Notes: generated by a model not told the origin, from the sequence alone. Positions 15,986-25,309 are shown, counted from the first letter of the stretch. The stretch: DNA of 64,000 nt from Pseudomonas sp. v388 (GCF_003935425.1 NZ_RHQN01000006.1:361278-425277), one strand, 5' to 3'. Made by a program: numbers and translations.

Positions 15986-16862
15986 GTCGATAGTACCGGT
16001 CCAGCAGGCTCGGCAGTCCTGCGCGCCAGGCGCGGGGCTTGATGCCGAAAGTGTGAAGAATTTTCTTGCAGGCCAGCACCGCGTGTTGCGGCTCTTCGGC
16101 CGCGTCGGGGCGTGCGGCGTGGGCTTGCGGCGTGGGCGACTCGATGGCCAGCGGATGCATCAGCCGCGCCTCGGTCAGGACAGCCTGGCCCAGCGCCACA
16201 GGTGTGGTCGCTTCATGGCCGGCGTAATGGTAAGTGCCCCACAAGGGCGCCTCGCAATCGAGCTGTTTGAGCACGGAAAGAATCACGCGAGCGGCATCGT
16301 CGACCGGCGTCGGATTGCCACGGCGGTCATCGGCCAGCAGCAGTTCTTCGGCGCGTTCGGCGCGGGTCAGGAAGCGCCCCAATACGCCCTCGCGGCTGTC
16401 GTCGAGCAACCAGCCGAAGCGCAGCAGCACGTGTTGCGGGCAAGCGGCACGCACACTCTGTTCAATGCGCCATAGCGCCTGGCCACGCAAGCCCAGGGGA
16501 ACCGGTTCATCCTTTTCGCTGTAGGCCGTGGCCCGCGAACCATCGAACACGCGGTAGCTGGAAGGCTGGAGCAGAATGATGTTGTGGTGCTGGCACAGTT
16601 CGGCCAGGCGCTCGACGGAGCGTTCCTGGTGTGTCAGTCGCGTCTCGCTTACGGTCTCCGCCTGGAACCAGTCGAAGTAGTAGGCAAGGTTGATCAAGGC
16701 ATCGGGGCGGGTGTCGTCGAGCAGTTGCGTCAGGCTCGCTGCGTCCCAGCCATCTTCTGGCGGACGTGGTGCGAGGAATCCAATGTCTTCCTCGGCACCC
16801 AGACGAATCAGCGCCTGCCCGAGGGCATTCCCGCCGCCCAACAGCATAAGGCGCATTCGCAT
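15978..16862 (-). CDS. RmlD-like sugar-nucleotide reductase family protein
   Basis: From ATG 16860-16862 the product has 294 residues: MRMRLMLLGGGNALGQALIRLGAEE gives a Rossmann loop in which the usual GxxGxxG is changed to GGGNALG. NLAYYFDWFQAE, VERLAELCQHHNIILLQPSSYRVFDGS and FGWLLDDSREGVLGRFL resemble dTDP-4-dehydrorhamnose reductase (RmlD) members. The classical catalytic YxxxK is not obvious: 'PSSYRVFDGSRATAYSEKDEP' holds a YSEKD that may be the remnant. It may be a modified reductase or a regulatory partner of the epimerase it overlaps. An alternative start 2 codons downstream cannot be excluded. Confidence 0.78.
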   Translation of the reverse strand: MRMRLMLLGGGNALGQALIRLGAEEDIGFLAPRPPEDGWDAASLTQLLDDTRPDALINLAYYFDWFQAETVSETRLTHQERSVERLAELCQHHNIILLQPSSYRVFDGSRATAYSEKDEPVPLGLRGQALWRIEQSVRAACPQHVLLRFGWLLDDSREGVLGRFLTRAERAEELLLADDRRGNPTPVDDAARVILSVLKQLDCEAPLWGTYHYAGHEATTPVALGQAVLTEARLMHPLAIESPTPQAHAARPDAAEEPQHAVLACKKILHTFGIKPRAWRAGLPSLLDRYYRHG

Positions 16863-17000
16863 AAGGTCAGCAGGCTCGGTATCAGAGTCGAATAATCGGG
16901 TGAAAAACGCCTGCAAACATAACACGTTGGTCGCTATCTCCCAACAGTCGCACGGAGGAAGGCCCACGCTGCAAGCCCTGGCAGGCCAGGGCCGGTCGAT

Positions 17001-19253
17001 TCAGGCTCCGTTCGGCTTGGTCAGGGGTGGAGTGCCTGGCGCGGGAGTTGGCGGAGCCGGCTGCGGCGCCGGGGTACCAGCAGGCGGCGCGCCATCAGGT
17101 GGCGCAATCGCCGGCTGGCCTTGCAGGGCCGCGGGGTTCATCACCATCTGTGGATAAGTCTGGGCGAAGCGCACGTTCGGATTCTTATCCACAAGACGCT
17201 TGAGCCGCTCGTTGAAGGCGCGCCCTACCGCGTATTGCCCCCCGGACGAGGTGCGGAACTGACCCGTGAGCACCACGCCGTTGAGGTCCATCTTGTCCAC
17301 GCCAAACACTTCGAGCGGACCTTGCAGGTTGTTCTTGAGCAGGATGTCTTCAGTGATCGACTGGCCGGTTTCACGAATGAGCGCCAGCGCATCGTCGATA
17401 TTGGAGTCATAGGTGAACTGCACCGAGAAGAACGCGTAGGCGAACTGTCGAGACTGGTTGGTCACCGCCTTGATCTGGCCGAACGGCACCGAATGCACGA
17501 AGCCCTTGCCGTCGCGCAGCCGAACGGTGCGAATCGTCAGGCTTTCCACTGTACCCGCGTGGCCGGTGCTGAGCACGACCCAATCGCCCACCGAGAAGGT
17601 GTCTTCAATGATGATGAACAGGCCGGTGATCACGTCCTGCACCAGTTGCTGGGAACCGAAACCGATCGCCAGGCCGACCACACCGGCACCGGCCAACAGC
17701 GGTGCGACGTTGATACCCAGGTTGGCCATGGTGGTGATCGCACAGATCACCACCAGAATGATTTTGATCGCGTTGCGCAGCAGCGGGAGGATGGTCTTGA
17801 TCCGCGTACTGGGTTGACGTGCATGGCGATGATTGACCGGTGGCTTGAGCGCTTCCTGAATCGCGGTGTCGAGCACGACCCACAGCAGCCACGTCACCAT
17901 GAAGATCAGACCGATACTGCTCAACGAATCGCTGATGACTCGGCCCAAGGTGTTGCGCTGGGCGAACTCGAACATCGAGAAGCCCCAGATACGGCCCAGG
18001 ATCTCGATGAAGGAAATCGCCAGGACGATGCGCAGCACTGCGTACAACAAGCTCAACAGGCGAGCCTTGTAGACGTGCCCTCCTCGCCCGGCGCCTTCTT
18101 CGACCGGTTTGAAGATCTGCTGGAACACAGTGCTCAGGAACACCGTGGCGATCAGCAGGATGGTTGTATAAAGCGCACAGCGCAGCGCTTCCTGGCTGTC
18201 CTCGCCCGCGCCGATCAGGTTGATTGCCGAGACCAGAATCATCAGCAGGATCGGCAGGTACCAGAGGTTGGAGAATATCTGCAGTGACTTTTGCAGCGCC
18301 GGACGCGCCATCCGGCTGCTCAAGGAACGGTTGCGGATCAGGTGCGCGATCGGGCGACGCATCTTGATCACCAGCACGCAGAACACCACCGAGGCGAACA
18401 GACCGGTGAACACCGCGACACTGGTGGTCACGTTACTGCCGAGCTGACGGGCGATCTGCGGGCTGGTGAGGGCATCGCTCAATGCGGCCAGAAAGCCGAT
18501 GACGAACAACGGTCGGGGCGCATACCGGCGAATCACGGCTACTGCCGGTCGCTTGTGGCCGGCGTTGAACATGACGATCACGCACAGCAACACCGAGGTC
18601 GAGACAATGCCGCTACTGGTGGCGTAAGCGAAGCACAGCGCCAGCGCACGGCCCACGGACGTGGGCATGAAATGACTGACGTACAGCGTCAACGGCAGGC
18701 AGACCACTGCCGGCAAGGTGAACGGCAGGACGTATTTGAGCAGATCCTGGCTACGCTGGCGGGCTGCAAAGAACGGCCGTCGGCACAGGCGCACGGCGAC
18801 GAAGCGACCCAGCGAAGTCAGCACCGCGAAGGCGCCCATCCACACCACTGAAAGCACAAGGAAATCGCCGATCACGCTCCATTGCGAACGCGAGGTGCGC
18901 TTGTTGACCAGTTTGCCCAATTCATCCGCGGCCCGGTCGGCGCGCAGGCGCCAGGCATCCCACAGGTTGTCATCGAGGTTCAGTTTCTCTTGAACGTCAT
19001 CGATGCTTGAACTGATGGCACCCAACAGACCGCCCTGCACGATAAGTTCCGGCGCGGCTTCCGCAGGCGCTTCTGCCTGCTCCTTGGCAGGTTCTTTGGC
19101 GGAATCCTTGGCATCGCCCTTTTCAGCGGCCTTGTCGTCGACCGGCGCTCCGGCAGCCATTGGCAGCGCAGGAACATCGGCCGCCTGAAGTTGGAAGCTG
19201 CCGGCGCACAACATCACGCCTATCAGGATCAGGGTTCTCAACTGTGGTACCAC
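17001..19253 (-). CDS. large MscS-family mechanosensitive channel
   Basis: I start it at GTG 19251-19253 because GAGGAGG lies eight bases before it; the product has 750 residues with a signal peptide (VPQLRTLILIGVMLCAGSFQLQA). A Lys/Glu/Ala-rich periplasmic part (about 35-75) precedes many helices (roughly 10), and the MscS core GVVGLAIGFGSQQLVQDVITGLFIIIEDTFSVGDWV near residue 535-570 forms the pore helix and beta domain. The C-terminal tail is unusual, rich in Pro/Ala/Gly (about 710-750). This is the YbiO/MscM-like size class; it should release solutes on hypo-osmotic shock. It stands alone between the RmlD-like and DoxX genes. Confidence 0.88.
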   Translation of the reverse strand: MVPQLRTLILIGVMLCAGSFQLQAADVPALPMAAGAPVDDKAAEKGDAKDSAKEPAKEQAEAPAEAAPELIVQGGLLGAISSSIDDVQEKLNLDDNLWDAWRLRADRAADELGKLVNKRTSRSQWSVIGDFLVLSVVWMGAFAVLTSLGRFVAVRLCRRPFFAARQRSQDLLKYVLPFTLPAVVCLPLTLYVSHFMPTSVGRALALCFAYATSSGIVSTSVLLCVIVMFNAGHKRPAVAVIRRYAPRPLFVIGFLAALSDALTSPQIARQLGSNVTTSVAVFTGLFASVVFCVLVIKMRRPIAHLIRNRSLSSRMARPALQKSLQIFSNLWYLPILLMILVSAINLIGAGEDSQEALRCALYTTILLIATVFLSTVFQQIFKPVEEGAGRGGHVYKARLLSLLYAVLRIVLAISFIEILGRIWGFSMFEFAQRNTLGRVISDSLSSIGLIFMVTWLLWVVLDTAIQEALKPPVNHRHARQPSTRIKTILPLLRNAIKIILVVICAITTMANLGINVAPLLAGAGVVGLAIGFGSQQLVQDVITGLFIIIEDTFSVGDWVVLSTGHAGTVESLTIRTVRLRDGKGFVHSVPFGQIKAVTNQSRQFAYAFFSVQFTYDSNIDDALALIRETGQSITEDILLKNNLQGPLEVFGVDKMDLNGVVLTGQFRTSSGGQYAVGRAFNERLKRLVDKNPNVRFAQTYPQMVMNPAALQGQPAIAPPDGAPPAGTPAPQPAPPTPAPGTPPLTKPNGA

Positions 19254-19357
19254 GCAGCTTCCTCCTCGTTTGAACAGCGGGCACGACCCGGCCCCAAGAA
19301 ACTGAGTCCCGATCACGCGGCAAGTTCGGTTTGGCAGGAAAATACGTGTCCGATGTT

Positions 19358-19792
19358 TCAGTTGCGCAAGCGCAGTCGACCGATTACCAACGGACCTGGG
19401 CCGGTCAGCGCAAGGCCGGCGAAAAGGATGATCAGTAGCCAGGCGAACTGCCCCTGTTCAAGCGTCCATTCGGGATGCACGACCGCCACCGCGACAACCA
19501 ACACCGCCAGAACCGGCAGACAGGCCAACCGAGCGTACAGCCCCAGGATCAACAACAGCGGACACACGACTTCGGCGAACACCGCCAGCCCGAGGGTCAG
19601 GCCGGCGCCGAGGCCGAACGGGTCTTCGATGCGCTGCACTTCCAGGCTCCAGTGCAGCAGCTTGGGCAAGCCATGCACGCATAACAGCAGCACCGCGACG
19701 CTGATGCGCATGAACAGCAGGCCCCAGGCAAGCGTGGCCGGAACGGCGGTGGTGTTCGGGAGGTAATCGAGGCGTGATGCGCAAGGTGCCAT
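19358..19792 (-). CDS. DoxX-family membrane protein
   Basis: From ATG 19790-19792 the product has 144 residues. Four hydrophobic helices are visible (AWGLLFMRISVAVLLLCVHGLPKLL, GLTLGLAVFAEVVCPLLLILGL, LACLPVLAVLVVAVAVV, FAWLLIILFAGLALTGPGPL). The pattern HGLPKLL, GLAVFAEVVCPLLLILGL and ALTGPGPLVIGRLR is that of the DoxX family, whose members are small membrane proteins associated with quinone or thiol oxidation in some bacteria. No catalytic residues can be named. It has no close partner: 105 bp separate it from the channel gene. Confidence 0.82.
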   Translation of the reverse strand: MAPCASRLDYLPNTTAVPATLAWGLLFMRISVAVLLLCVHGLPKLLHWSLEVQRIEDPFGLGAGLTLGLAVFAEVVCPLLLILGLYARLACLPVLAVLVVAVAVVHPEWTLEQGQFAWLLIILFAGLALTGPGPLVIGRLRLRN

Positions 19793-20007
19793 GTCCGGCA
19801 GCTCTCTTGTGGGATGGGCGAACGACAGTATGCGCAAGGCCCGGTGCGGGAAATTGTTCGCATGTGCTGGATTCGTCTGCGCCGTTGAGAAAAGCACATT
19901 CGCGCAATTCCCATGGCCTGTTTGGGTCAATACTGCCTGGGCGCACCGTAACCCGCGCACCTACCGTACGATCAATGCCCCCATGACTTACTGACAAAGG
20001 AACCCGC

Positions 20008-20826
20008 ATGAGCACTTTTACGACGCGCGACGGCACTGAAATCTATTTCAAGGACTGGGGCACCGGCAAGCCGGTGCTGTTCAGCCACGGCTGGCCGCTG
20101 GATGCGGACATGTGGGAATACCAGATGGAATACCTGAGCAGCCGCGGCTATCGCACCATCGCTTTCGACCGCCGAGGCTTTGGGCGTTCGGATCAGCCGT
20201 GGACCGGCTACGACTACGACACCTTTGCCGATGACATTGCCGCCCTGATCGAGCACCTCGACCTGCGCGACGTGACCCTGGTGGGGTTCTCCATGGGCGG
20301 CGGCGATGTGGCGCGCTACATTGCCCGTCACGGCAGCGAGCGCGTCGCCAAGCTGGCTTTGCTGGGTGCGGTCACCCCGCTGTTCCTCAAGACTGCAGAC
20401 CACCCGCAAGGTGTGGAGAAGTCCGTGTTCGACGGCATCAAGGCCGGCCTGCTGCAAGACCGTGCGCAGTTCATCGCTGATTTCTCCAGTGCGTTCTACG
20501 GCATTGGGCAAGGTCAGAAAGTGTCCGACGGCGTCATGACCCAGACTCTGAACGTCGCCCTGCTGGCTTCGCTCAAGGCGACCGTAGACTGCGTGACCGC
20601 CTTCTCGGAAACCGACTTCCGTCCGGACATGGCCAGGATCGACGTTCCGACGCTGGTCATCCACGGTGATGCCGACCAGATCGTGCCATTCGAGGCCACC
20701 GGCAAACTGGCCGCTGAAATGATCCAGGGCGCGACGCTGAAGGTTTACCCAGGTGCGCCCCACGGTTTCGCCGTAACCCACGGCCAGCAACTCAACGAGG
20801 ATCTGCTGGCGTTCATCGCCGACTGA
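20008..20826 (+). CDS. alpha/beta hydrolase, non-heme chloroperoxidase/arylesterase family
   Basis: The 272-residue cytoplasmic enzyme shows the full triad: nucleophile Ser95 in GFSMGG, Asp223 in HGDADQIVP and His252 in [15 protein letters not shown] near 27 builds the oxyanion hole, and [13 protein letters not shown] is typical of the cofactor-free haloperoxidase/esterase group. These enzymes hydrolyse esters and can catalyse perhydrolysis with peroxide in vitro; the physiological substrate is unknown. It has a ribosome-binding AAAGGA before ATG 20008. It runs divergently from the DoxX gene with 215 bp between them, in which I see no further feature. Confidence 0.9.
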   Translation: MSTFTTRDGTEIYFKDWGTGKPVLFSHGWPLDADMWEYQMEYLSSRGYRTIAFDRRGFGRSDQPWTGYDYDTFADDIAALIEHLDLRDVTLVGFSMGGGDVARYIARHGSERVAKLALLGAVTPLFLKTADHPQGVEKSVFDGIKAGLLQDRAQFIADFSSAFYGIGQGQKVSDGVMTQTLNVALLASLKATVDCVTAFSETDFRPDMARIDVPTLVIHGDADQIVPFEATGKLAAEMIQGATLKVYPGAPHGFAVTHGQQLNEDLLAFIAD

Positions 20827-21033
20827 TCCAGCCCCCGGTCCGCTTCCACCTTGACCTGGAAGCGGACTGCTCCGCGAAGGCGTCTGCTTTTGCCAAAGCC
20901 GCAGGTTTCCAGGCGGCGGATTGATATCACTCCTATACGCCGGGATAATTGCGCGACCCACAGGCTTCATCTAGTTTGTACCCCCGACATGAGACCGACG
21001 GCACGGCCTCCGCACCGGCAAGGAAACGACATC

Positions 21034-22035
21034 ATGATCCGAGTAGGCCTCGCTTCAGTCTCTCTCGAGCGCCGGGAAGCCTTTCGTGACGGGCAGATGC
21101 TGCGCATGGGTGGTCGGGCATTCGATATTCTCGCCACGCTCATTCGCGCCGAAGGTCGTATCGTCAGCAAAGACACGCTGATCAGCCAGGTGTGGCAGAA
21201 CACCATCGTCGAGAACAACAATCTGGAAGTCCACATTTCCCACCTGCGCAAGTTGCTGGGCGGCAAGGACTTCATTCAGACCGTTCCGCGCCGTGGCTAC
21301 CGCTTGCTGGCCGAGAGCGCACCGCCGTCTTCCGGTTTCCTGTCGACAGTCCCAGCCTTGCCGCCGGTGAGCGAGGCGCCGCTGTCGCCACTGCCGCCAC
21401 GCTTCGACGCGCCCACCACGGTGTACATCATCGATGACGACGCAGCGGTACGTACGGCGTTGAGCCGCTTGCTGCGGGCGGAAGGCATTCCACATGTCCT
21501 GTTCGGCTCGGCAGAAGACTTCCTGCAAACCACCCTGCCCTGCGCCCCGGCCTGCCTGTTGCTGGATGTCAGCCTGCCGGCGGCAACCGGGCTTGAACTG
21601 CAAGCCGAGCTGGTACGTCGCGGCAGGCCCTGGCCGATCGTGTTCATGACCGGCTTCGGCACCATTCCCATGTCGGTGCAGGCAATAAAGGCCGGTGCGG
21701 TGGAGTTCTTGACCAAGCCGTTCAATGACGAGCAATTGCTGAGCACCCTGCGACAGGTCATGCACCAGGCCCATGTCCAGCGTGACGCATGGAGCGAGCT
21801 GAAGGCGGTGCAACGACGGCTCGAATCCCTGACGCCGCGCGAACATGAAGTGCTCGGTCTGTTGGTGACCGGTATCAGCAACAAACAGCTCGCCAATGAA
21901 CTGGGCATCAGCGAAGTGACCGCCAAGGTACACAAGAAGCATGTCATGGCGAAAATGCAGGCCCGCACCCTGATCGATCTGGTCAACCAATGTCAGCGGG
22001 CCGATGCGCTGCCTGCCCACGCCCTTACCTCATGA
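21034..22035 (+). CDS. response regulator with N-terminal winged helix, central receiver and C-terminal LuxR helix-turn-helix
   Basis: The 333-residue protein has three parts. Residues about 5-93 are an OmpR/PhoB-type winged helix (ILATLIRAEGRIVSKDTLISQVW, NNLEVHISHLRKLLG, IQTVPRRGYRLL). After a Pro-rich linker (95-127) comes a receiver at about 128-245 with acidic DDD 134-136, phospho-acceptor Asp178 (LLLDVS), Thr206 and Lys228 (LTKPF). Residues about 265-322 are a FixJ/LuxR helix-turn-helix (LTPREHEVLGLLVTGISNKQLANELGISEVTAKVHKKHVMAKM). Two DNA-binding domains on either side of a receiver are unusual. The start is ATG 21034 after AAGGAAACG. A receiver-only gene follows after 63 bp; no kinase is nearby. 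Confidence 0.9.
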   Translation: MIRVGLASVSLERREAFRDGQMLRMGGRAFDILATLIRAEGRIVSKDTLISQVWQNTIVENNNLEVHISHLRKLLGGKDFIQTVPRRGYRLLAESAPPSSGFLSTVPALPPVSEAPLSPLPPRFDAPTTVYIIDDDAAVRTALSRLLRAEGIPHVLFGSAEDFLQTTLPCAPACLLLDVSLPAATGLELQAELVRRGRPWPIVFMTGFGTIPMSVQAIKAGAVEFLTKPFNDEQLLSTLRQVMHQAHVQRDAWSELKAVQRRLESLTPREHEVLGLLVTGISNKQLANELGISEVTAKVHKKHVMAKMQARTLIDLVNQCQRADALPAHALTS

Positions 22036-22048
22036 ACGCGGGTTACCG

Positions 22049-22102
22049 ATGAGCCTGTTGCAATCGCTGACCGAGCACTCGGCCCTCGCGTGGCTGCCAT
22101 GA
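22049..22102 (+). other. 17-codon open frame overlapping the receiver gene start
   Basis: ATG 22049 opens MSLLQSLTEHSALAWLP and stops at TGA 22100-22102, overlapping the receiver ATG 22099 as ATGA. It could be a coupling leader peptide, or the head of a sensor gene whose body has been deleted. Translation is unproven. Confidence 0.35.
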
Positions 22103-22479
22103 TTACCGTGTGTGTGGTGGACGACGACCTGTCGGTGCGCAAGAGCCTGGTCAACCTGCTGAAATCGGCCGGTTATCGTGCCTTGGGTTTTGTGTCCGGT
22201 GAAGAATTGCTGGTATGCGATGAGCTGGACGCCGCCGCCTGCGTGCTTCTGGATCTGCGCATGAAAGGCCTGCAAGGCCCGGACGTGCAGATCGCGCTGA
22301 ACGCCGCGGGCACCCGTCCGGCAGTGATTTGCATGTCGGCCCACTGGGACGAAGCGTCGCTGGTCGAAGCCAAGGGTAACGGCGCCTGCGACTGCCTGCA
22401 CAAACCGTTCACCGGCGAGGTACTGCTGAGCGCCATCGAAAGCGCTCTGCATCATCAGCCACGCCCCGAAAAGCCGTAA
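22099..22479 (+). CDS. single-domain response regulator (receiver only)
   Basis: This 126-residue protein is a bare receiver of the FixJ/NarL kind: acidic pocket DDD at 8-10, phospho-acceptor Asp52 (VLLDLRM), Ser80 in place of the usual Thr (CMSAH), and Lys102 (LHKPF). It has no output domain, so it probably acts by protein contact or as a phosphate sink. It is 63 bp downstream of the three-domain regulator and overlaps a 17-codon frame by ATGA. I prefer ATG 22099 over an in-frame GTG at 22090. The cognate kinase is not in the window. Confidence 0.88.
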   Translation: MITVCVVDDDLSVRKSLVNLLKSAGYRALGFVSGEELLVCDELDAAACVLLDLRMKGLQGPDVQIALNAAGTRPAVICMSAHWDEASLVEAKGNGACDCLHKPFTGEVLLSAIESALHHQPRPEKP

Positions 22480-22593
22480 CGCCTTACGCCGCGCCTTCGA
22501 AGTTCCTGCGCTTAAGGATTATTAAGCTTTGCCAAAGGACTTCGGCTACGGCCGGTCGTCAGACTTCTCCTGCCACTTTTCAGGAGAGTCGCC

Positions 22594-23103
22594 ATGCACC
22601 CCACGGTTACCGCCCCCGATGAGTCTCTGGACCCTCAGTTTCTTGTTCAACTACACAACCTGCAAAACACCCTGCTGCACTCGCACCCGGCAACGGCGTA
22701 TCAAAAATGCGTCGCCTTGGGCGTGCAGCTGCTGGCGCTCTGCCCGCCCGAGCGCAATCCTGCACAACGCGTAGCACTGGCGCCCTGGCAGGAGCGCCGC
22801 GCCAAGGAACTGATGATGAACTCCATCACCCGCCCCCTGAGCATCAGCCAGGTCGCGCAGGGATGTTCGCTCTCCCGCAGCCATTTTTCCCGCGCCTTCA
22901 AGAAGAACACCGGTTACTCACCACAGGACTGGTTTCTGCACGCCAAGATAGAACGCTCCAAGCAACTGCTCGAATCAGGCATGCCCATCACCCAGGTCAG
23001 CCTGGAGTGCGGATTTGCCGACCAGTCGCACTTCACGCGCACTTTCACCCGCAAGACCGGCCAGAGTCCGATGGCCTGGCGGCGCGCGCAAATACGGGAT
23101 TAA
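22594..23103 (+). CDS. AraC-family transcriptional regulator
   Basis: The 169-residue product has a short unknown N-terminal part (about 1-65) and a complete AraC DNA-binding domain in the C-terminal 100 residues: the first helix-turn-helix LSISQVAQGCSLSRSHFSRAFKKNTGYSPQDW, then the second ITQVSLECGFADQSHFTRTFTRKTGQSPMAWRR. Members of this small size class lack a full effector-binding cupin. It follows the two response-regulator genes after 114 bp, in the same direction, so it may belong to the same regulatory group, although it may have its own promoter. Targets are unknown. Confidence 0.88.
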   Translation: MHPTVTAPDESLDPQFLVQLHNLQNTLLHSHPATAYQKCVALGVQLLALCPPERNPAQRVALAPWQERRAKELMMNSITRPLSISQVAQGCSLSRSHFSRAFKKNTGYSPQDWFLHAKIERSKQLLESGMPITQVSLECGFADQSHFTRTFTRKTGQSPMAWRRAQIRD

Positions 23104-23156
23104 GGTTTTGCCGGCAGGATTGTCCCTATGGGTAACACCTCGAGGGGTACGCCCAT

Positions 23157-23193
23157 AAAGCAAAAGGCCCTCAAGTCATGACTTGAGGGCCTT
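23157..23193 (-). terminator. terminator of ssb, perfect 30-bp palindrome
   Basis: AAGGCCCTCAAGTCA (23164-23178) is followed directly by its exact complement TGACTTGAGGGCCTT (23179-23193). On the minus strand a TTTTGCTTTA tail follows, as for a rho-independent terminator 27 bases after the ssb stop. Confidence 0.85.
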
Positions 23194-23219
23194 GGGTGCT
23201 ATTGGTGGCGAGCGGTCCG

Positions 23220-23765
23220 TCAGAACGGAATATCGTCATCGAAGCTGTCGAAATCAGCCGCCGGCTGTGGAGCCTGCTGTTGCGGAGCCGGACGCGAGTC
23301 GCGCTGTGGCTGCGAATACGACTGCTGCTGAGGCGGAGCCGACTGGGGACGCGATTGCTGAGGGCGCGGTGCAGCATTACCGTAGCCGCCGCCCTGACCT
23401 TGCTGGGCATCACCCTGCTGAGGACGGCCACCGAGCAGCTGCATGGTGCCTTGCATGTCGACGACGATTTCAGTGGTGTAACGCTTGATGCCGTCTTTTT
23501 CCCACTCGCGGGTCTGCAGCTTGCCTTCGATGTAGACCTGAGAGCCCTTGCGCAGGTACTCGCCGGCGATCTCGGCAACCTTGCCGAACATCGACACGCG
23601 GTGCCATTCGGTCTTTTCGACTTTCTGGCCGCTCTGCTTGTCGGTCCATTGTTCGCTGGTGGCCAGACTCAGGTTGGTCACGGCGTTACCGTTAGGCAAG
23701 TAGCGAACTTCGGGATCCTGGCCGCAAGTGCCGACCAATATGACTTTGTTAACCCCACGGGCCAT
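23220..23765 (-). CDS. ssb: single-stranded DNA-binding protein
   Basis: SSB coats single-stranded DNA during replication, recombination and repair. The 181-residue product has the OB-fold N-terminus ([67 protein letters not shown]), a long Gln/Gly/Pro-rich linker (about 118-168) and the acidic tail [11 protein letters not shown] that recruits partner enzymes. It starts 9 bp after the MFS gene and is probably cotranscribed from it. It faces away from uvrA on the other side of that transporter, as in P. aeruginosa, though the gene order is not the direct uvrA-ssb pair of E. coli. Confidence 0.97.
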   Translation of the reverse strand: MARGVNKVILVGTCGQDPEVRYLPNGNAVTNLSLATSEQWTDKQSGQKVEKTEWHRVSMFGKVAEIAGEYLRKGSQVYIEGKLQTREWEKDGIKRYTTEIVVDMQGTMQLLGGRPQQGDAQQGQGGGYGNAAPRPQQSRPQSAPPQQQSYSQPQRDSRPAPQQQAPQPAADFDSFDDDIPF

Positions 23766-23774
23766 AACGTTCTC

Positions 23775-25169
23775 CTAGGCTTCGCACGCTTGCGGCGCTG
23801 GATTGACCAGCTGTTCAAGAGACGCACGATCCAATAATTTTGTATCCAGTTTGATATAGACGGCTGCCTCTTCGACAACCACCACGGCATCCGTCACGCC
23901 TGTTACGGACTTCAATCTTTCTGCCAGGCCTGCATCACGCTGCGCCTGTGGCGACAACGGCAGGCGTAGGCTCGTCACGTACGGCGGTTCACGCATGGTC
24001 ATCGCAAAAGCGAACCAGATAGCGGCCATGGCTGCTCCACCGAGGAACACCACATCGAGCCCGCCATGCTGGAACAACCAGCCACCCAGTATCCCACCTG
24101 CTGCCGAGCCAAGGAACTGACTTGTGGAATAAACTCCCATGGCAGTGCCTTTTCCGCCGGCCGGCGACACTTTGCTGATCAGTGACGGCAGTGAAGCTTC
24201 CAGCAAATTGAACGCTGTGAAGAATACCACTGTCCCGATGACCAGTGCCCGCAACGTGTTACCAAATGCCCAGAAGAATAGCTCGGCGAGCAGCAGAACG
24301 AACACGGCACCGAGCAGCACGCGCTTCATCTGGCGCTTCTTTTCCCCGTAAATGATGAACGGGATCATGGCAAAGAATGAGATCAGCAGCGCGGTGAGGT
24401 AAACCCACCAGTGCTCCTCTTTGGGCAGACCGGCCTTTTCGACCAGCGCCAGCGGAAGCGCGACGAAACTGGACATCAGCATCGCATGCAGCACGAAGAT
24501 ACCCAGATCCAGACGCAGCAGGTCCGGATGACGCAGGGTCGCCCCCAACGCCTGCCTGGCCACGCCGGACTCGCGGTGCAGCAACGGCCCGTTGGCCTTC
24601 GGGACGACGAACGCCACGATCAGGATGCCCAGCAGCGCCATGCCGCCGGTCGCCATGAACAGTCCTGACAATCCGAACGTGCCGGTGATCAGCGGGCCGA
24701 CCACCATCGCAACGGCGAACGACAGGCCGATGGTCATCCCGATCATGGCCATGGCCTTGGTGCGGTGCTGTTCACGCGTCAGATCGGACAACAGCGCCAT
24801 GACTGCGGCGGAAATGGCCCCGGCGCCCTGCAGGATGCGGCCGGCGATGACTCCCCAGATCGAGTCCGCGTTCGCGGCCACGACACTGCCGATGGCGAAG
24901 ACGATCAAACCCAGGTAAATGACCGGGCGACGTCCTATCCGGTCGGAAATCATCCCGAACGGAATCTGCAACACGGCCTGGGTCAGGCCATAGGCGCCGA
25001 TGGCCAGACCGATCAAGGCAGGGCTGGCGCCTGCCAGGTCCATCCCGTAAGTGGCCAGGACCGGCAAAACCATGAACATGCCGAGCATGCGGAAAGCGAA
25101 CACCAGGGCCAGACCGCCTGCCGCGCGCGTCTCACCGCTACTCATGCGTTCGCTGAGGGGATCGTGCAT
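23775..25169 (-). CDS. MFS transporter of the YajR type
   Basis: The 464-residue protein has twelve hydrophobic helices and the MFS motif A-like DRIGRRPV between TM2 and TM3 ([16 protein letters not shown]). Beyond the last helix, residues about 395-460 form a small ferredoxin-like domain ([41 protein letters not shown]), the soluble tail that marks YajR-type transporters. YajR-type exporters are proposed drug or proton antiporters with unknown natural substrate. It is divergent from uvrA with 189 bp between the starts and precedes ssb by 9 bp. Confidence 0.88.
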   Translation of the reverse strand: MHDPLSERMSSGETRAAGGLALVFAFRMLGMFMVLPVLATYGMDLAGASPALIGLAIGAYGLTQAVLQIPFGMISDRIGRRPVIYLGLIVFAIGSVVAANADSIWGVIAGRILQGAGAISAAVMALLSDLTREQHRTKAMAMIGMTIGLSFAVAMVVGPLITGTFGLSGLFMATGGMALLGILIVAFVVPKANGPLLHRESGVARQALGATLRHPDLLRLDLGIFVLHAMLMSSFVALPLALVEKAGLPKEEHWWVYLTALLISFFAMIPFIIYGEKKRQMKRVLLGAVFVLLLAELFFWAFGNTLRALVIGTVVFFTAFNLLEASLPSLISKVSPAGGKGTAMGVYSTSQFLGSAAGGILGGWLFQHGGLDVVFLGGAAMAAIWFAFAMTMREPPYVTSLRLPLSPQAQRDAGLAERLKSVTGVTDAVVVVEEAAVYIKLDTKLLDRASLEQLVNPAPQACEA

Positions 25170-25247
25170 GAAGAAACCTCGTGTGAACCGGCGGCGATTC
25201 TACCAGTCCCATCGATTGACGGGGTATATCGCGACGCTTTGACGCGT

Positions 25248-25309
25248 GTAGATGACAGAGTCTTCATCTACGGATACGACGCGGACTGGATAGTGTGCAT
25301 CCATCCAGT
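25248..25309. promoter_or_regulatory. two inverted repeats between the MFS and uvrA starts
   Basis: GTAGATGA (25248-25255) pairs with TCATCTAC (25264-25271) over an 8-base loop. ACTGGAT (25285-25291) pairs with ATCCAGT (25303-25309) over 11 bases. Both lie in the divergent control region. Neither fits the LexA pattern CTGT-N8-ACAG, and I see no such box here. They could be operators for another regulator of either gene. Confidence 0.4.

Noticed and set aside
23183-23837. Plus-strand frames (101 and 213 codons) opposite ssb
   Set aside because: Antisense shadows of the Gln/Gly-rich ssb linker; no start site.
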